DNA from: DASUAL01 sp035763805
GTDB taxonomy: Bacteria; Gemmatimonadota; Gemmatimonadetes; Gemmatimonadales; GWC2-71-9
Direction: 5' to 3'
Assembly (NCBI GenBank): GCA_035763805.1
Contig: DASUAL010000002.1
Coordinates: 1 to 64,000, forward strand
DNA: 64,000 bases
Shown here: in pieces, positions 47,826-56,346 of the stretch
How the letters are laid out: every line of letters begins with the position of its first letter
How positions within the stretch are numbered: the stretch's first letter is position 1
The notes under the pieces: model-generated
Database searches by the model: none
What the model saw: the letters and a program-made list of their open reading frames with translations, nothing else
What the model was told of the DNA's origin: nothing
Program-made: the position numbers and the translations under genes

Positions 47826-48639
47826 ACCGGCGCCAGTTCGTTCAGACCGCCGGCGCTGCGGTATTCGCGGTCGCGATGCCGCGCGGACCCCGCCGGCTCG
47901 ACCGCATCGGCCTGCAGCTCTACACGATGCGCGACCACATGGCGAAGGACTTCGCCGGGACCCTGGCCCGGGTCGCCGCGATCGGTTATCGGGAAGTCGA
48001 GTTCGCCGGCTATTTCGGGAACAACCCCCGCGAGGTGCGCGCGCTGCTCGAGCGGCACGGCCTCAGCGCGCCCGCGGCGCACGTCGGCCTGGGCACGAGC
48101 CACGAGTGGCGTGCGGCCCTCGATGCCGCTCGGGCGATCGGACACCACTATCTGGTGGTGGCGTGGATCCCCGCCGAGGAGCGCCGGACCCTCGACGACT
48201 ACCGCCGCTTCGCGGCGCGCTTCAATCGGGCCGGCGAGGACGCGCGCACCGCCGGTATCCGGTTCGGCTACCACAACCACGACTTCGAGTTCGTGCCGAT
48301 CGAGGGACGGCTGCCCTACGACGTGCTGCTCGCCGAGACGGATCCCAAGCTCGTCCAGCTCGAGCTGGATCTATACTGGATCACGAAGGGCGGCCAGGAC
48401 CCCCTCGCCTACTTCGCGCGCTACCCCGGGCGGTTCCCGATGGTGCACGTCAAGGACTCGATGGGGCCACCAACGCACCACATGGTCGACGTGGGCGCCG
48501 GCACGATCGATTGGCGGAAGATCTTCGCCCAGCGGGACCGGGCCGGCATCCGTCACTGGTTCGTGGAGCACGACCAGCCCGCCAATGCCTTCGCCTCGAT
48601 CCGCGCGAGCTACGACTACCTGAAGCGGCTCGACTTCTA

Positions 48640-48640
<1 letters not shown>
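47822..48640 (+). CDS. Tat-exported sugar phosphate isomerase/epimerase-like TIM barrel
   Basis: 272 residues. MNRRQFVQTAGAAVFAVAMP is a twin-arginine signal. The xylose-isomerase-like TIM barrel follows, with IGLQLYTMRDHMAKD, YREVEFAGYFG, GIRFGYHNHDFEFVPI (metal His and Glu), LELDLYWITKGGQDP and MVHVKDS. In glycoside-degrading clusters such proteins act on 3-keto sugars as isomerases, hydratases or lyases. The exact reaction cannot be told. It is joined to its neighbours by ATGA and TAATG overlaps. Confidence 0.9.
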
Positions 48641-49545
<905 letters not shown>

Positions 49546-49563
49546 GAGGCGGGTGGCGCGACG

Positions 49564-51252
49564 TTGATCCACCAAGCGAAGGTGTACGACGTCTGCATCG
49601 TCGGCTCCGGTGCCGGCGGCGGCATGGCCGCGTACATGCTCGCCAAAGCCGGCGCCGACGTGATCCTGCTCGAGGCCGGTGACCCCTGGGACAACGCGAA
49701 GGACTCGGCCATGTTGACGTGGCCGTACGAATCGCCCCGCCGGGGCAAGGCCACGAAAGAGCGCCCGTTCGGCGAGTTCGACGCCTGCATCGGCGGCTGG
49801 GAGATCCCCGGGGAACCCTATACGCGGGCGCCGGGCACCGAGTTCAGCTGGTGGCGTGCCCGGATGGTGGGAGGGCGGACGAACCACTGGGGCCGCATTT
49901 CACTGCGGTTCGGCCCGCACGACTTCAAGCGGAAAACCCTCGACGGCCTGGGCGACGACTGGCCCATCTCCTACGACGAGGTCGCGCCTTACTACGATCG
50001 CGTCGACCGGCTCGTCGGGATCTTCGGCAGCAAGGAGAGCCTGCCGAACGAGCCCGACGGTGTGTTCCTGCCGCCGCCCAAGCCGCGCTGCCACGAGCTG
50101 CTCGTCAAGCAAGCAGCCGACAAGCTGCACATCACCTGCATCCCCGCGCGGCTTTCGATCCTCACGCGGCCGTTGAACGGGCGGGCCGCTTGCCACTACT
50201 GCGGCCAGTGCAACCGCGGCTGCACGGTCAACGCCAATTTCACCTCCACCAACGTGCTCATCGCGCCCGCCCTCGCCACGGGCAGACTCACCCTCCTCAC
50301 CAACGCCATGGCGCGTGAGGTGACGGTGGACAAGACCGGACGGGCCACGGGCGTCGCGTACGTGGACAAGAAAACGGAGACCGATCGGCGCGTGCGGGCG
50401 AAGGTGGTGGTCCTGGCCGCGAGCGCCTTGGAGTCCGCCCGCCTGTTGCTCAACTCCAAGTCGACTCCATTTCCGCACGGCCTGGCGAATTCGAGCGGAA
50501 CCGTGGGGAAGTACATCACCGACACGACCGGCACCGACGTCGCCGGGTTTATTCCGAAGATGATGGACCACGTGCCGCACAACCACGACGGCGTAGGTGG
50601 CATGCACCTGTACATGCCGTGGTGGCTCGACAACGCGACGCTCGACTTCCCGCGTGGCTACCACATCGAGGTGTGGGGCGGCACGCGCGTGCCGTCATAC
50701 GGCGTCATGGGGGGAATCCACCGCTACCCGTCGGGCGGCGGCTACGGCAAACAGCTCAAGGACGACTACCGCCGTTACTACGGCGCCACGATCGGCTTCT
50801 CGGGTCGGGGCGAGATGATCCCCAACGACGACAGCTATTGCGAGCTCGACCCGCGCACGATAGACCAGTGGGGCATCCCGGTGTTGCGGTTCCACTGGAA
50901 GTGGTCGGATCACGAATACAGGCAAGTGAAGCACATGCAGGAGACCTTCCGAGCGCTTATCGCCGGGATGGGAGGCGAGGTCTTCTCGCCGATGCCCACG
51001 GCCGAGCAAGGCTACGGCATCGCCGCAGGCGGCATGATCATTCACGAGCTCGGCGGCGCGCGCATGGGCGATGACCCCAAGAGCTCGGTGCTCAACCGCT
51101 GGTGCCAGGCGCACGACTGCAAGAACCTGTTCGTGGCCGACGGCGGGCCGTTCGTGTCGCAGGCGGACAAGAACCCGACGTGGACCATCCTCGCCCTCTC
51201 GATGCGCACCAGTGAGTACATCGCGGACCAGATGAAGAAGGGAGCGTTGTGA
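49564..51252 (+). CDS. GMC family FAD-dependent oxidoreductase (second copy)
   Basis: 562 residues from a TTG start preceded by GAGGCGGG. FAD binding is DVCIVGSGAGGGMAAYMLAKA. It has the same architecture as the GMC protein at 46158, including the cysteine cluster CHYCGQCNRGC and the catalytic region IIHELGGARMGDDPKSSVLN followed by KNPTWTILALSMRTS. Sequence differences are spread along the protein, so the two are diverged paralogues rather than a recent duplication. It has no signal peptide; its subunit-3 partner follows directly (TGATG overlap). Predicted role: oxidation of a sugar or glycoside in the periplasm. Confidence 0.93.
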   Translation: MIHQAKVYDVCIVGSGAGGGMAAYMLAKAGADVILLEAGDPWDNAKDSAMLTWPYESPRRGKATKERPFGEFDACIGGWEIPGEPYTRAPGTEFSWWRARMVGGRTNHWGRISLRFGPHDFKRKTLDGLGDDWPISYDEVAPYYDRVDRLVGIFGSKESLPNEPDGVFLPPPKPRCHELLVKQAADKLHITCIPARLSILTRPLNGRAACHYCGQCNRGCTVNANFTSTNVLIAPALATGRLTLLTNAMAREVTVDKTGRATGVAYVDKKTETDRRVRAKVVVLAASALESARLLLNSKSTPFPHGLANSSGTVGKYITDTTGTDVAGFIPKMMDHVPHNHDGVGGMHLYMPWWLDNATLDFPRGYHIEVWGGTRVPSYGVMGGIHRYPSGGGYGKQLKDDYRRYYGATIGFSGRGEMIPNDDSYCELDPRTIDQWGIPVLRFHWKWSDHEYRQVKHMQETFRALIAGMGGEVFSPMPTAEQGYGIAAGGMIIHELGGARMGDDPKSSVLNRWCQAHDCKNLFVADGGPFVSQADKNPTWTILALSMRTSEYIADQMKKGAL

Positions 51253-51836
51253 TGCAGCGACGCGACGTGGTTCGGCTTCTCGCCGTGGCCCCTGTGGCCG
51301 CGGCGTTGCGGTCGACGCCGGCATCGGTGCGCGAGGCGGCGGCTCTGGCGCGCGAGGCGCTCGCCCGCGGCACACCCTACGAGCCGAAGCACTTCACGGC
51401 GCACGAGTGGGAGACGGTGCGCAGGCTCGTAGACCTGATCATCCCCAGGGACGAGCGTTCCGGCAGCGCCACCGATGCCGGGGTGCCCGAGTTCCTGGAC
51501 TTCTTGCTCGGCGACGACCCGGACCTTCAGACGCCGGTGCGCGGGGGACTCGCGTGGCTCGATCACGAGTGCGACGACCGCTACGGCCGAACGTTCCTCG
51601 CCTGCACGGACGCCGAGCGCGCGGCGGTGCTCGACGACATCGCCTGGCCGCGTAAGGCCAAGCCCGAGGACTCCGCCGGGGTCGCGTTCTTCAACCGCTT
51701 CCGGGATCTCACCGCCTCCGGTTTCTTCTCGAGCCGCATGGGCGTTCAAGACCTGCGGTACATCGGCAACACCTTCGTCTCCGAATGGAAGGGCTGTCCC
51801 CCGGAGGCGCTCCGCAAGCTCGGCGTCAGTTACTGA
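51252..51836 (+). CDS. Gluconate 2-dehydrogenase subunit 3 family protein (second copy)
   Basis: 194 residues. MQRRDVVRLLAVAPVAAAL is a likely Tat signal. ETVRRLVDLIIPRDERSGSATDAGVPEFLDFLL is the family signature, and SSRMGVQDLRYIGNTFVSEWKG is the usual C-terminal region. An in-frame GTG one codon upstream overlaps the previous stop as GTGA and could also be the start. It is the export and assembly partner of the GMC protein just before it. In the first pair the order is reversed (subunit 3 first), so the two pairs did not arise by simple tandem duplication. Confidence 0.9.
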   Translation: MQRRDVVRLLAVAPVAAALRSTPASVREAAALAREALARGTPYEPKHFTAHEWETVRRLVDLIIPRDERSGSATDAGVPEFLDFLLGDDPDLQTPVRGGLAWLDHECDDRYGRTFLACTDAERAAVLDDIAWPRKAKPEDSAGVAFFNRFRDLTASGFFSSRMGVQDLRYIGNTFVSEWKGCPPEALRKLGVSY

Positions 51837-51837
51837 T

Positions 51838-51865
51838 GGGGAAAGGGCAAGGGGGAAAGGGCAAG
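51838..51865. repeat. Four heptads GGGGAAA/GGGCAAG before the Gfo/Idh gene
   Basis: GGGGAAA, GGGCAAG, GGGGAAA, GGGCAAG follow each other without interruption, beginning two bases after the previous stop and ending three bases before the ATG at 51869. The last unit (GGGCAAGG) may serve as the ribosome binding site. No reverse-complement block is seen. Confidence 0.6.
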
Positions 51866-51868
51866 GAC

Positions 51869-53110
51869 ATGACCGACAGGCGACTTGGCGTCGGATTCGT
51901 CGGCAGCGGGTTCAACACACGGTTCCACCTACAGGCGTTCCAGGCGGTGCGCGACGCGGATGTGCTGGGCGTGTGGAGCCCAAACCAGAAACACGCCCAG
52001 GAGACCGCAGCGCTCGCGCGCCGGCTCGAGGTCGGCCAGGCGAAGGCGTACCGCTCGATCAGCGATTTGGTCGCGGACCCCGCGATCGACGCCCTCTGGT
52101 TGTGCGGGCCGAATTTCGCCCGCATCGAGAACGTCGAGGAGATCACCGACGCGGTGACGCGCGGTAAGGGCGAGCTTCGAGGGATCGCGTGCGAGAAGCC
52201 GCTCGCCCGCAACGTCGCCGAGGCGAAACGGGTGCTCGCGCTGACCACGAAGGCCGGCTTGACCCACGGCTATCTCGAGAACCAGGTATTCGCACCCGCT
52301 GTGGTGCAGGGACGGGCCATCCTCTGGGCGCGCGGCGCCGCGCTCACCGGTCGCCCCTACCTCGCCCGCGCCGCGGAGGAGCACAGTGGACCCCACATGC
52401 CGTGGTTCTGGCAGGGCAAGCTCCAGGGCGGCGGCGTGCTGAACGACATGCTGTGCCATTCCGCGCTGGTGGTGCGCCACCTGCTGACGCAGCCCGACGC
52501 CCCGCTCTCCTCCGTGCGCCCGGCCCGCGTGACGGGGCACATCGCGAGCCTCAAATGGTCCCGTCCCGCGTACGTGAAGCGGTTGCAGCAGCAGATGGGG
52601 AAAGAGGTGGACTACGCCAAGGCGCCCTCGGAGGACTTCGCGAGCGCCACGATGGAGTTCGCCACGGACGACGGCGCCACGGCTTTCGGAGAAGCCACCA
52701 CCTCCTGGAGCTTCGTGGGCGCGGGGCTCAGGCTCTCGGCCGAGGTGCTCGGCCCCGAATACTCGATGTCGTGGAACTCGCTCGACAGCGGGCTCAAGCT
52801 CTTCTTCAGCCGCGAGGTGAAGGGAAAGACGGGCGAGGACCTGGTCGAGAAGCAGAACGCCGAGATCGGACTCATGCCGGTGGTGACGAACGAGTCGGCG
52901 ACCTACGGCTACGACGCCGAGGATCGGCATTTCACGCGCGTGTTCCTCGGCCGCGAAGCCCCGCAGCTCACCTTCGACCACGGCCTCGAGGTCGTCAAGC
53001 TCCTCATGACGGCATACATGAGCGCCGAGCAGGGGAAAACGCTTCAGTTTCCGCCCAAGGGGCTCGACGCGTTCGTGCCAGCGGTGGCGAAGGGGACGTG
53101 GAAGCCTTGA
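51869..53110 (+). CDS. Gfo/Idh/MocA family oxidoreductase
   Basis: 413 residues from the ATG at 51869; an in-frame ATG at 51836 would only add repeat-encoded residues (MGKGQGGKGKD). The Rossmann start is VGFVGSGFNTRFHLQAFQAV, the family motif is ACEKPLARNVAEAKRVL (EKP), and the C-terminal domain has GGGVLNDMLCHSALVVRHLL with the catalytic His. No signal peptide is present, so it is probably cytoplasmic. It would reduce or oxidise a keto sugar with NAD(P). It is the last gene of the rightward glycoside cluster. Confidence 0.92.
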   Translation: MTDRRLGVGFVGSGFNTRFHLQAFQAVRDADVLGVWSPNQKHAQETAALARRLEVGQAKAYRSISDLVADPAIDALWLCGPNFARIENVEEITDAVTRGKGELRGIACEKPLARNVAEAKRVLALTTKAGLTHGYLENQVFAPAVVQGRAILWARGAALTGRPYLARAAEEHSGPHMPWFWQGKLQGGGVLNDMLCHSALVVRHLLTQPDAPLSSVRPARVTGHIASLKWSRPAYVKRLQQQMGKEVDYAKAPSEDFASATMEFATDDGATAFGEATTSWSFVGAGLRLSAEVLGPEYSMSWNSLDSGLKLFFSREVKGKTGEDLVEKQNAEIGLMPVVTNESATYGYDAEDRHFTRVFLGREAPQLTFDHGLEVVKLLMTAYMSAEQGKTLQFPPKGLDAFVPAVAKGTWKP

Positions 53111-53133
53111 AGACAATGCCAGTGGCAATCGCA

Positions 53134-53188
53134 GGACGGCACGCCCCTAACGCCGTCCGAGCAGGGCGCGTAATTTTCGCGACGCGCC
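53134..53188 (+). other. Two consecutive hairpins in the leader of the selenoprotein gene
   Basis: GGACGGC and GCCGTCC (53134-53140 and 53152-53158) form a perfect 7-bp stem. GGCGCGT and ACGCGCC (53165-53171 and 53182-53188) form another, with AATTTT at the start of its loop. They lie between the Gfo/Idh stop and the AAGGAG (53194-53199) of the next gene. They could end the upstream transcript or act as a leader structure. Confidence 0.4.
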
Positions 53189-53207
53189 TCCTCAAGGAGA
53201 GCATCGC

Positions 53208-53798
53208 ATGAAGCGTCTTCCATTCGCACTCGCCGTGCCGCTGATCACCGGGGTCACCGCACCAACCGTCCGCGCGCAAGAGCAGACCGCCAAGGCTCCG
53301 GAGCCGCTCCAGGTCGGAGTCAACGCGCCCGACTTCGCCCTTCCCGCCGCCACGCGACACGGCGTGCTGCGAGATCCGATTCGTTTGAGCGACTTCAAGG
53401 GGAAGACGGTCGTCCTCGCGTTCTTCTACAAGGCGCGAACCAAAGGTTGAACGATCCAAATGCATGCGTACCGTGATCAGTACGCACCGCTGTTTCACGA
53501 CGGGCGCAACGTGGTGCTCGTCGCCATCAGTGTGGACCCAGTCGACGCGCTCGCGGCATGGGCCAAGGACGACGAGTTCCCGTTCCTATTCGCCAGCGAC
53601 TCGGGCGGCGTGGTCGGCAAGACGTACGGGGCCCACAACTCCAAGTACGGGGTCGACAACCGCAACCTGTTCGTGGTCGGACCCGACGGAAGGATCGCGC
53701 ACCGCATGGTGCCGTTCCGCGAGATCGACCCGCAGTCGTACAAGGAGTTGGGCGGCGCGATCGACCGGATCACCCCGAAGGCGGGCGAGGGCCAGTAG
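53208..53798 (+). CDS. Selenocysteine-containing peroxiredoxin/AhpC-TSA-like redoxin
   Basis: 196 residues if the in-frame TGA at 53448-53450 is read as selenocysteine (residue 81). AAGGAG lies 8 nt before the ATG. Residues 1-23 are a signal peptide (cut near VRAQ). The thioredoxin fold starts at PLQVGVNAPDFALP; LSDFKGKTVVLAFFYKARTKG leads directly to the TGA, followed by TIQMHAYRDQYAPLF in the same frame. That is the peroxidatic TxxC site with U for C. The rest (VVLVAISVDPVDALAAWAKD, FLFASDSGGVVGKTYG, FVVGPDGRIAHRMV) is a normal redoxin. A hairpin fitting the bacterial SECIS model follows the TGA. A periplasmic peroxide-reducing role is inferred. An annotator treating TGA as stop would split it in two. 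Confidence 0.88.
53448..53486 (+). promoter_or_regulatory. Putative SECIS element with Sec UGA codon
   Basis: The UGA (53448-53450) is followed after 14 nt by a perfect 7-bp stem UGCGUAC (53465-53471) / GUACGCA (53480-53486) with the 8-nt loop CGUGAUCA. G is the second loop base, and 21 nt separate UGA from the loop. The published bacterial SECIS model asks for a G in the first two loop positions and about 16-37 nt from UGA to the loop; both hold. Confidence 0.75.
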
Positions 53799-53804
53799 GC
53801 GGGC

Positions 53805-54299
53805 TTAGCCGCCGGTCACGCGCTTCAGTACGGCGGCGATGTCCTGGTCGGCGCCCGCGCCGGTGTAGGCCACCTTCCCGGTCTTGTCCAGCACGACGAT
53901 GTACGAAGTGGTCGGCGCCTGGTACGCCCGCACCGCGGCGCCGTCCGCATCGTACAGTACGGGAAACGGCAGCGGCTGGCCGGCGAGATGCCGCTTGATC
54001 GAGCGCGGGGACTCGTTCACCGCGACGCCGATCACGACGAACCGGACCCGGCTCCCGTACTCGGCGTGCGCCGCCTTGAGCGACGGTTCGAGCGCCTTGC
54101 ACAACGGGCACCAGGTGGCCCAGAACTCGAGCACCACGGGCTGCGTTCCGATGTAGCGGCCCAGGTCGACCGCCTTCCCGTCCAGATCCTCGATCGTGAC
54201 GGCGGGCGCCCTCGTTCCCACCGGGAGGCCGATGTCCTGCGCCGGCAGCGCTCCCGCTGCCGCGAGCACCACCGCCACGAACCACAGCCATTTCCTCAC
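53805..54299 (-). CDS. TlpA/ResA-like thioredoxin-fold protein
   Basis: 164 residues from a GTG that overlaps the CcdA-like gene stop (GTGA). Residues 1-21 form a signal peptide or anchor (FVAVVLAAAGALPAQ). The thioredoxin domain has the active site WATWCPLCKALEP (Cys64 and Cys67), then VRFVVIGVAVNESPRSI, the cis-Pro region APTTSYIVVLDKTGKV, and GADQDIAAVLKRV. It acts as a periplasmic thiol reductant, probably kept reduced by the CcdA-like membrane protein upstream. It converges on the selenoprotein redoxin gene, 6 bp apart, and could be that protein's reductant. Confidence 0.92.
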   Translation of the reverse strand: MRKWLWFVAVVLAAAGALPAQDIGLPVGTRAPAVTIEDLDGKAVDLGRYIGTQPVVLEFWATWCPLCKALEPSLKAAHAEYGSRVRFVVIGVAVNESPRSIKRHLAGQPLPFPVLYDADGAAVRAYQAPTTSYIVVLDKTGKVAYTGAGADQDIAAVLKRVTGG

Positions 54300-54997
54300 A
54301 GCACCTGACCCGTCTTGATGAAGTAGTACTCCGCCATGCCCAGGAGCACGAGGCCGGCGGCCTTCTTGACCCACGCCATCCACGCCCCAGCGTTGGGAAG
54401 CGCAGCGAGGTTCCCTGCCGAGAGGCCGACGACGACGAGCAGCGCAGTCATGCCGAGGGAGAATACGAAGAGATACACGAAACCGAGCAATCCGCTCCCA
54501 GTAGCAGCGACCCAGGTCAGCACCGCGGCGAACGCGGGGGCGCCGCACGGCGCCGCCACGATCCCCGAGGTGGCACCTAGCAGGAAGACGGCGGGGTACG
54601 AGCCACCACCAAGCCCCGACGCCCATCGGGCAAGACGCTGCGGCGCGGTGACCGGGATGACGTCGAGCATGGCAAGGCCGAAAACGAGCAGCAGGTTCCC
54701 GATCGCGAAGCGCGCCCAAGGACTCGCGCTCACGGTGCCGAACAGCGAGCCGGTCAACCCGGCGATCAGGCCAAGCAGCGCGTAGAAGAGGGCGAGCCCG
54801 GCTGCGTAGGTCAGCGTGAGGCTTGCCACGCGGGCGCGCGACGGCTGCCCGGCGCTCGTGCCCGAAAGGATGCCCGCCGTGATCGGGATCATCGGGTAAA
54901 CGCAGGGAGTCAGACTCGTCACCAGACCGGCACCGAACAGCGTGACCGTTGCCACCAGCGGACGGTGGCTCAGCGCGTCGGCCAGTCCCTCCACCAT
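54296..54997 (-). CDS. CcdA/DsbD-type transmembrane electron carrier
   Basis: 233 residues with six transmembrane helices. The two membrane cysteines that carry electrons are in SLTPCVYPMIPIT and SGIVAAPCGAPAFAAVLTW, as in the DsbD beta domain and CcdA. It would pass reducing power from cytoplasmic thioredoxin to periplasmic partners such as the TlpA-like protein encoded next with a 4-bp overlap. There is no fused alpha or gamma domain, so it is of the short CcdA form. Confidence 0.93.
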   Translation of the reverse strand: MVEGLADALSHRPLVATVTLFGAGLVTSLTPCVYPMIPITAGILSGTSAGQPSRARVASLTLTYAAGLALFYALLGLIAGLTGSLFGTVSASPWARFAIGNLLLVFGLAMLDVIPVTAPQRLARWASGLGGGSYPAVFLLGATSGIVAAPCGAPAFAAVLTWVAATGSGLLGFVYLFVFSLGMTALLVVVGLSAGNLAALPNAGAWMAWVKKAAGLVLLGMAEYYFIKTGQVL

Positions 54998-55000
54998 GCG

Positions 55001-56335
55001 CTACAGCGTCCACCCGGACCGATACGTGGGCCGCATGTACTCATCGGGGAGCTTGACGTTTCTGACCTGCCCGGTTTCGGGATCGGTCTCGAGCACCTGC
55101 CCTGCGCGCACGGCGAGGTTGCCAAGCAGCACCATTTCGGTGAGCGGGCCGGCATGGTCGGCGAAGTTCGATCCGGCGGGCGGACCGCCCTTGCAGGCGG
55201 CGATCCATTCGGCGTAGACGCCCTGGGTGCGCGGGTACTGCTGCGCGACCGGGTGAGCGATGAGCTCCGCCTGGCGGGCCTCGTCGAGCAGCCTCGGCTC
55301 GTCTCCGTAGATTCCCGCCACGAGCTTGCCGCCGTCGCCGATCCACAGCTGGCCGCTCGAGTCCGGAGGCCACACGCGCTCGTCACCGACCTCCTTCGGG
55401 CGGGGCGGAGACAGACTGCCGTCCCGCCACACGACCTTGATCTCCCTGCGCGTGCCGCGCGCCGGGAAGTGGTAGACGATGCGCGAGCACGCGGGAGCCG
55501 TTTCACTGAACAGCTTGGTCGCTTCGGGCTCGACCCGCGTCGGAAATCCGAGCCCCAGCGTCCAGAACGCCGCGTCCATCGAATGGCAGGCAATATCGCC
55601 CAGCGCACCGGTGCCGAAGTCCCACCAGCCGCGCCACTTGAACGGCGCGTACGCAGGGTGGTACGGGCGCAGGGCGGCGGGTCCGAGCCACAGGTCCCAA
55701 TCGAGCCAGGGCGGCGTGTAGTAATCCTCCAGCGGCCGGTCGATCGCCTGCGGCCAGATCGGCCGGTTCGTCCAGTAGTGGATCTCGCGCACCGTGCCGA
55801 TGGCCCCGGCCTCCACCCACTCGCGGATGAACCGGGTCCCGTCCTGTGCGTGGCCCTGGTTGCCCATCTGGGTCGCCACTTTGTAGCGGCGCGCCGCTTG
55901 CTCGAGCTGGCGCACCTCCCACAGGGTGCGCGCGAGCGGCTTCTGGCAATAGGTATGCTTGCCGAGTTTCATCGCGAGCATCGCCGTCACGGTGTGGGTG
56001 TGATCGGGCGTGGAGACCGTGACAGCGTCTATGTGCTTCCCTTCCTTCTCGAACATCACGCGGAAGTCCTTGAAGCGTTTGGCCTTCGGGAACGCCGCGA
56101 AGGACTGCGTCGCCTGCTTGTCGTCCACGTCGCACAACGCGTAGACATTTTCGGTCTTCCCCACGCCCTTCACGTCGTTCGCGCCCATCCCGCCCACGCC
56201 AATGCAGGCGATGTTCAGCGTGTCGCTGGGCGCCCGGTAACCCCGGCCCAGCACCTGCCGCGGCACGATCGTGAAGGCTACGCCGGCCCCGACGTCGCCG
56301 ACGAACTTCCGCCGGGTGATCCGCTTGCGGGCCAT
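55001..56335 (-). CDS. Tat-exported Gfo/Idh/MocA family oxidoreductase
   Basis: 444 residues. The N-terminus MARKRITRRKFVGDVGAGVAF is a twin-arginine signal. The Rossmann start is LNIACIGVGGMGANDVKGV. The family motif is TYCQKPLARTLWEVRQLEQ, and GRIVYHFPARGTRREIKV-type strands follow in the C-terminal domain. WWDFGTGALGDIACHSMDAAF holds the catalytic acid/His pair. Members of this Tat-exported group carry tightly bound NAD and act on glycosides or keto sugars outside the cytoplasm. It lies 11 bp after the symporter and 3 bp before the CcdA-like gene in a long leftward run. Confidence 0.92.
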   Translation of the reverse strand: MARKRITRRKFVGDVGAGVAFTIVPRQVLGRGYRAPSDTLNIACIGVGGMGANDVKGVGKTENVYALCDVDDKQATQSFAAFPKAKRFKDFRVMFEKEGKHIDAVTVSTPDHTHTVTAMLAMKLGKHTYCQKPLARTLWEVRQLEQAARRYKVATQMGNQGHAQDGTRFIREWVEAGAIGTVREIHYWTNRPIWPQAIDRPLEDYYTPPWLDWDLWLGPAALRPYHPAYAPFKWRGWWDFGTGALGDIACHSMDAAFWTLGLGFPTRVEPEATKLFSETAPACSRIVYHFPARGTRREIKVVWRDGSLSPPRPKEVGDERVWPPDSSGQLWIGDGGKLVAGIYGDEPRLLDEARQAELIAHPVAQQYPRTQGVYAEWIAACKGGPPAGSNFADHAGPLTEMVLLGNLAVRAGQVLETDPETGQVRNVKLPDEYMRPTYRSGWTL

Positions 56336-56346
56336 GAGTCACTCCC

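Noticed and set aside
53448..53450. The TGA in the redoxin gene as a nonsense mutation or sequencing error splitting the gene
   Set aside because: Both halves are in the same frame with no loss of sequence, the TGA is exactly at the peroxidatic residue, and a SECIS-like hairpin follows. Selenocysteine explains all three. An error cannot be wholly excluded without reads.
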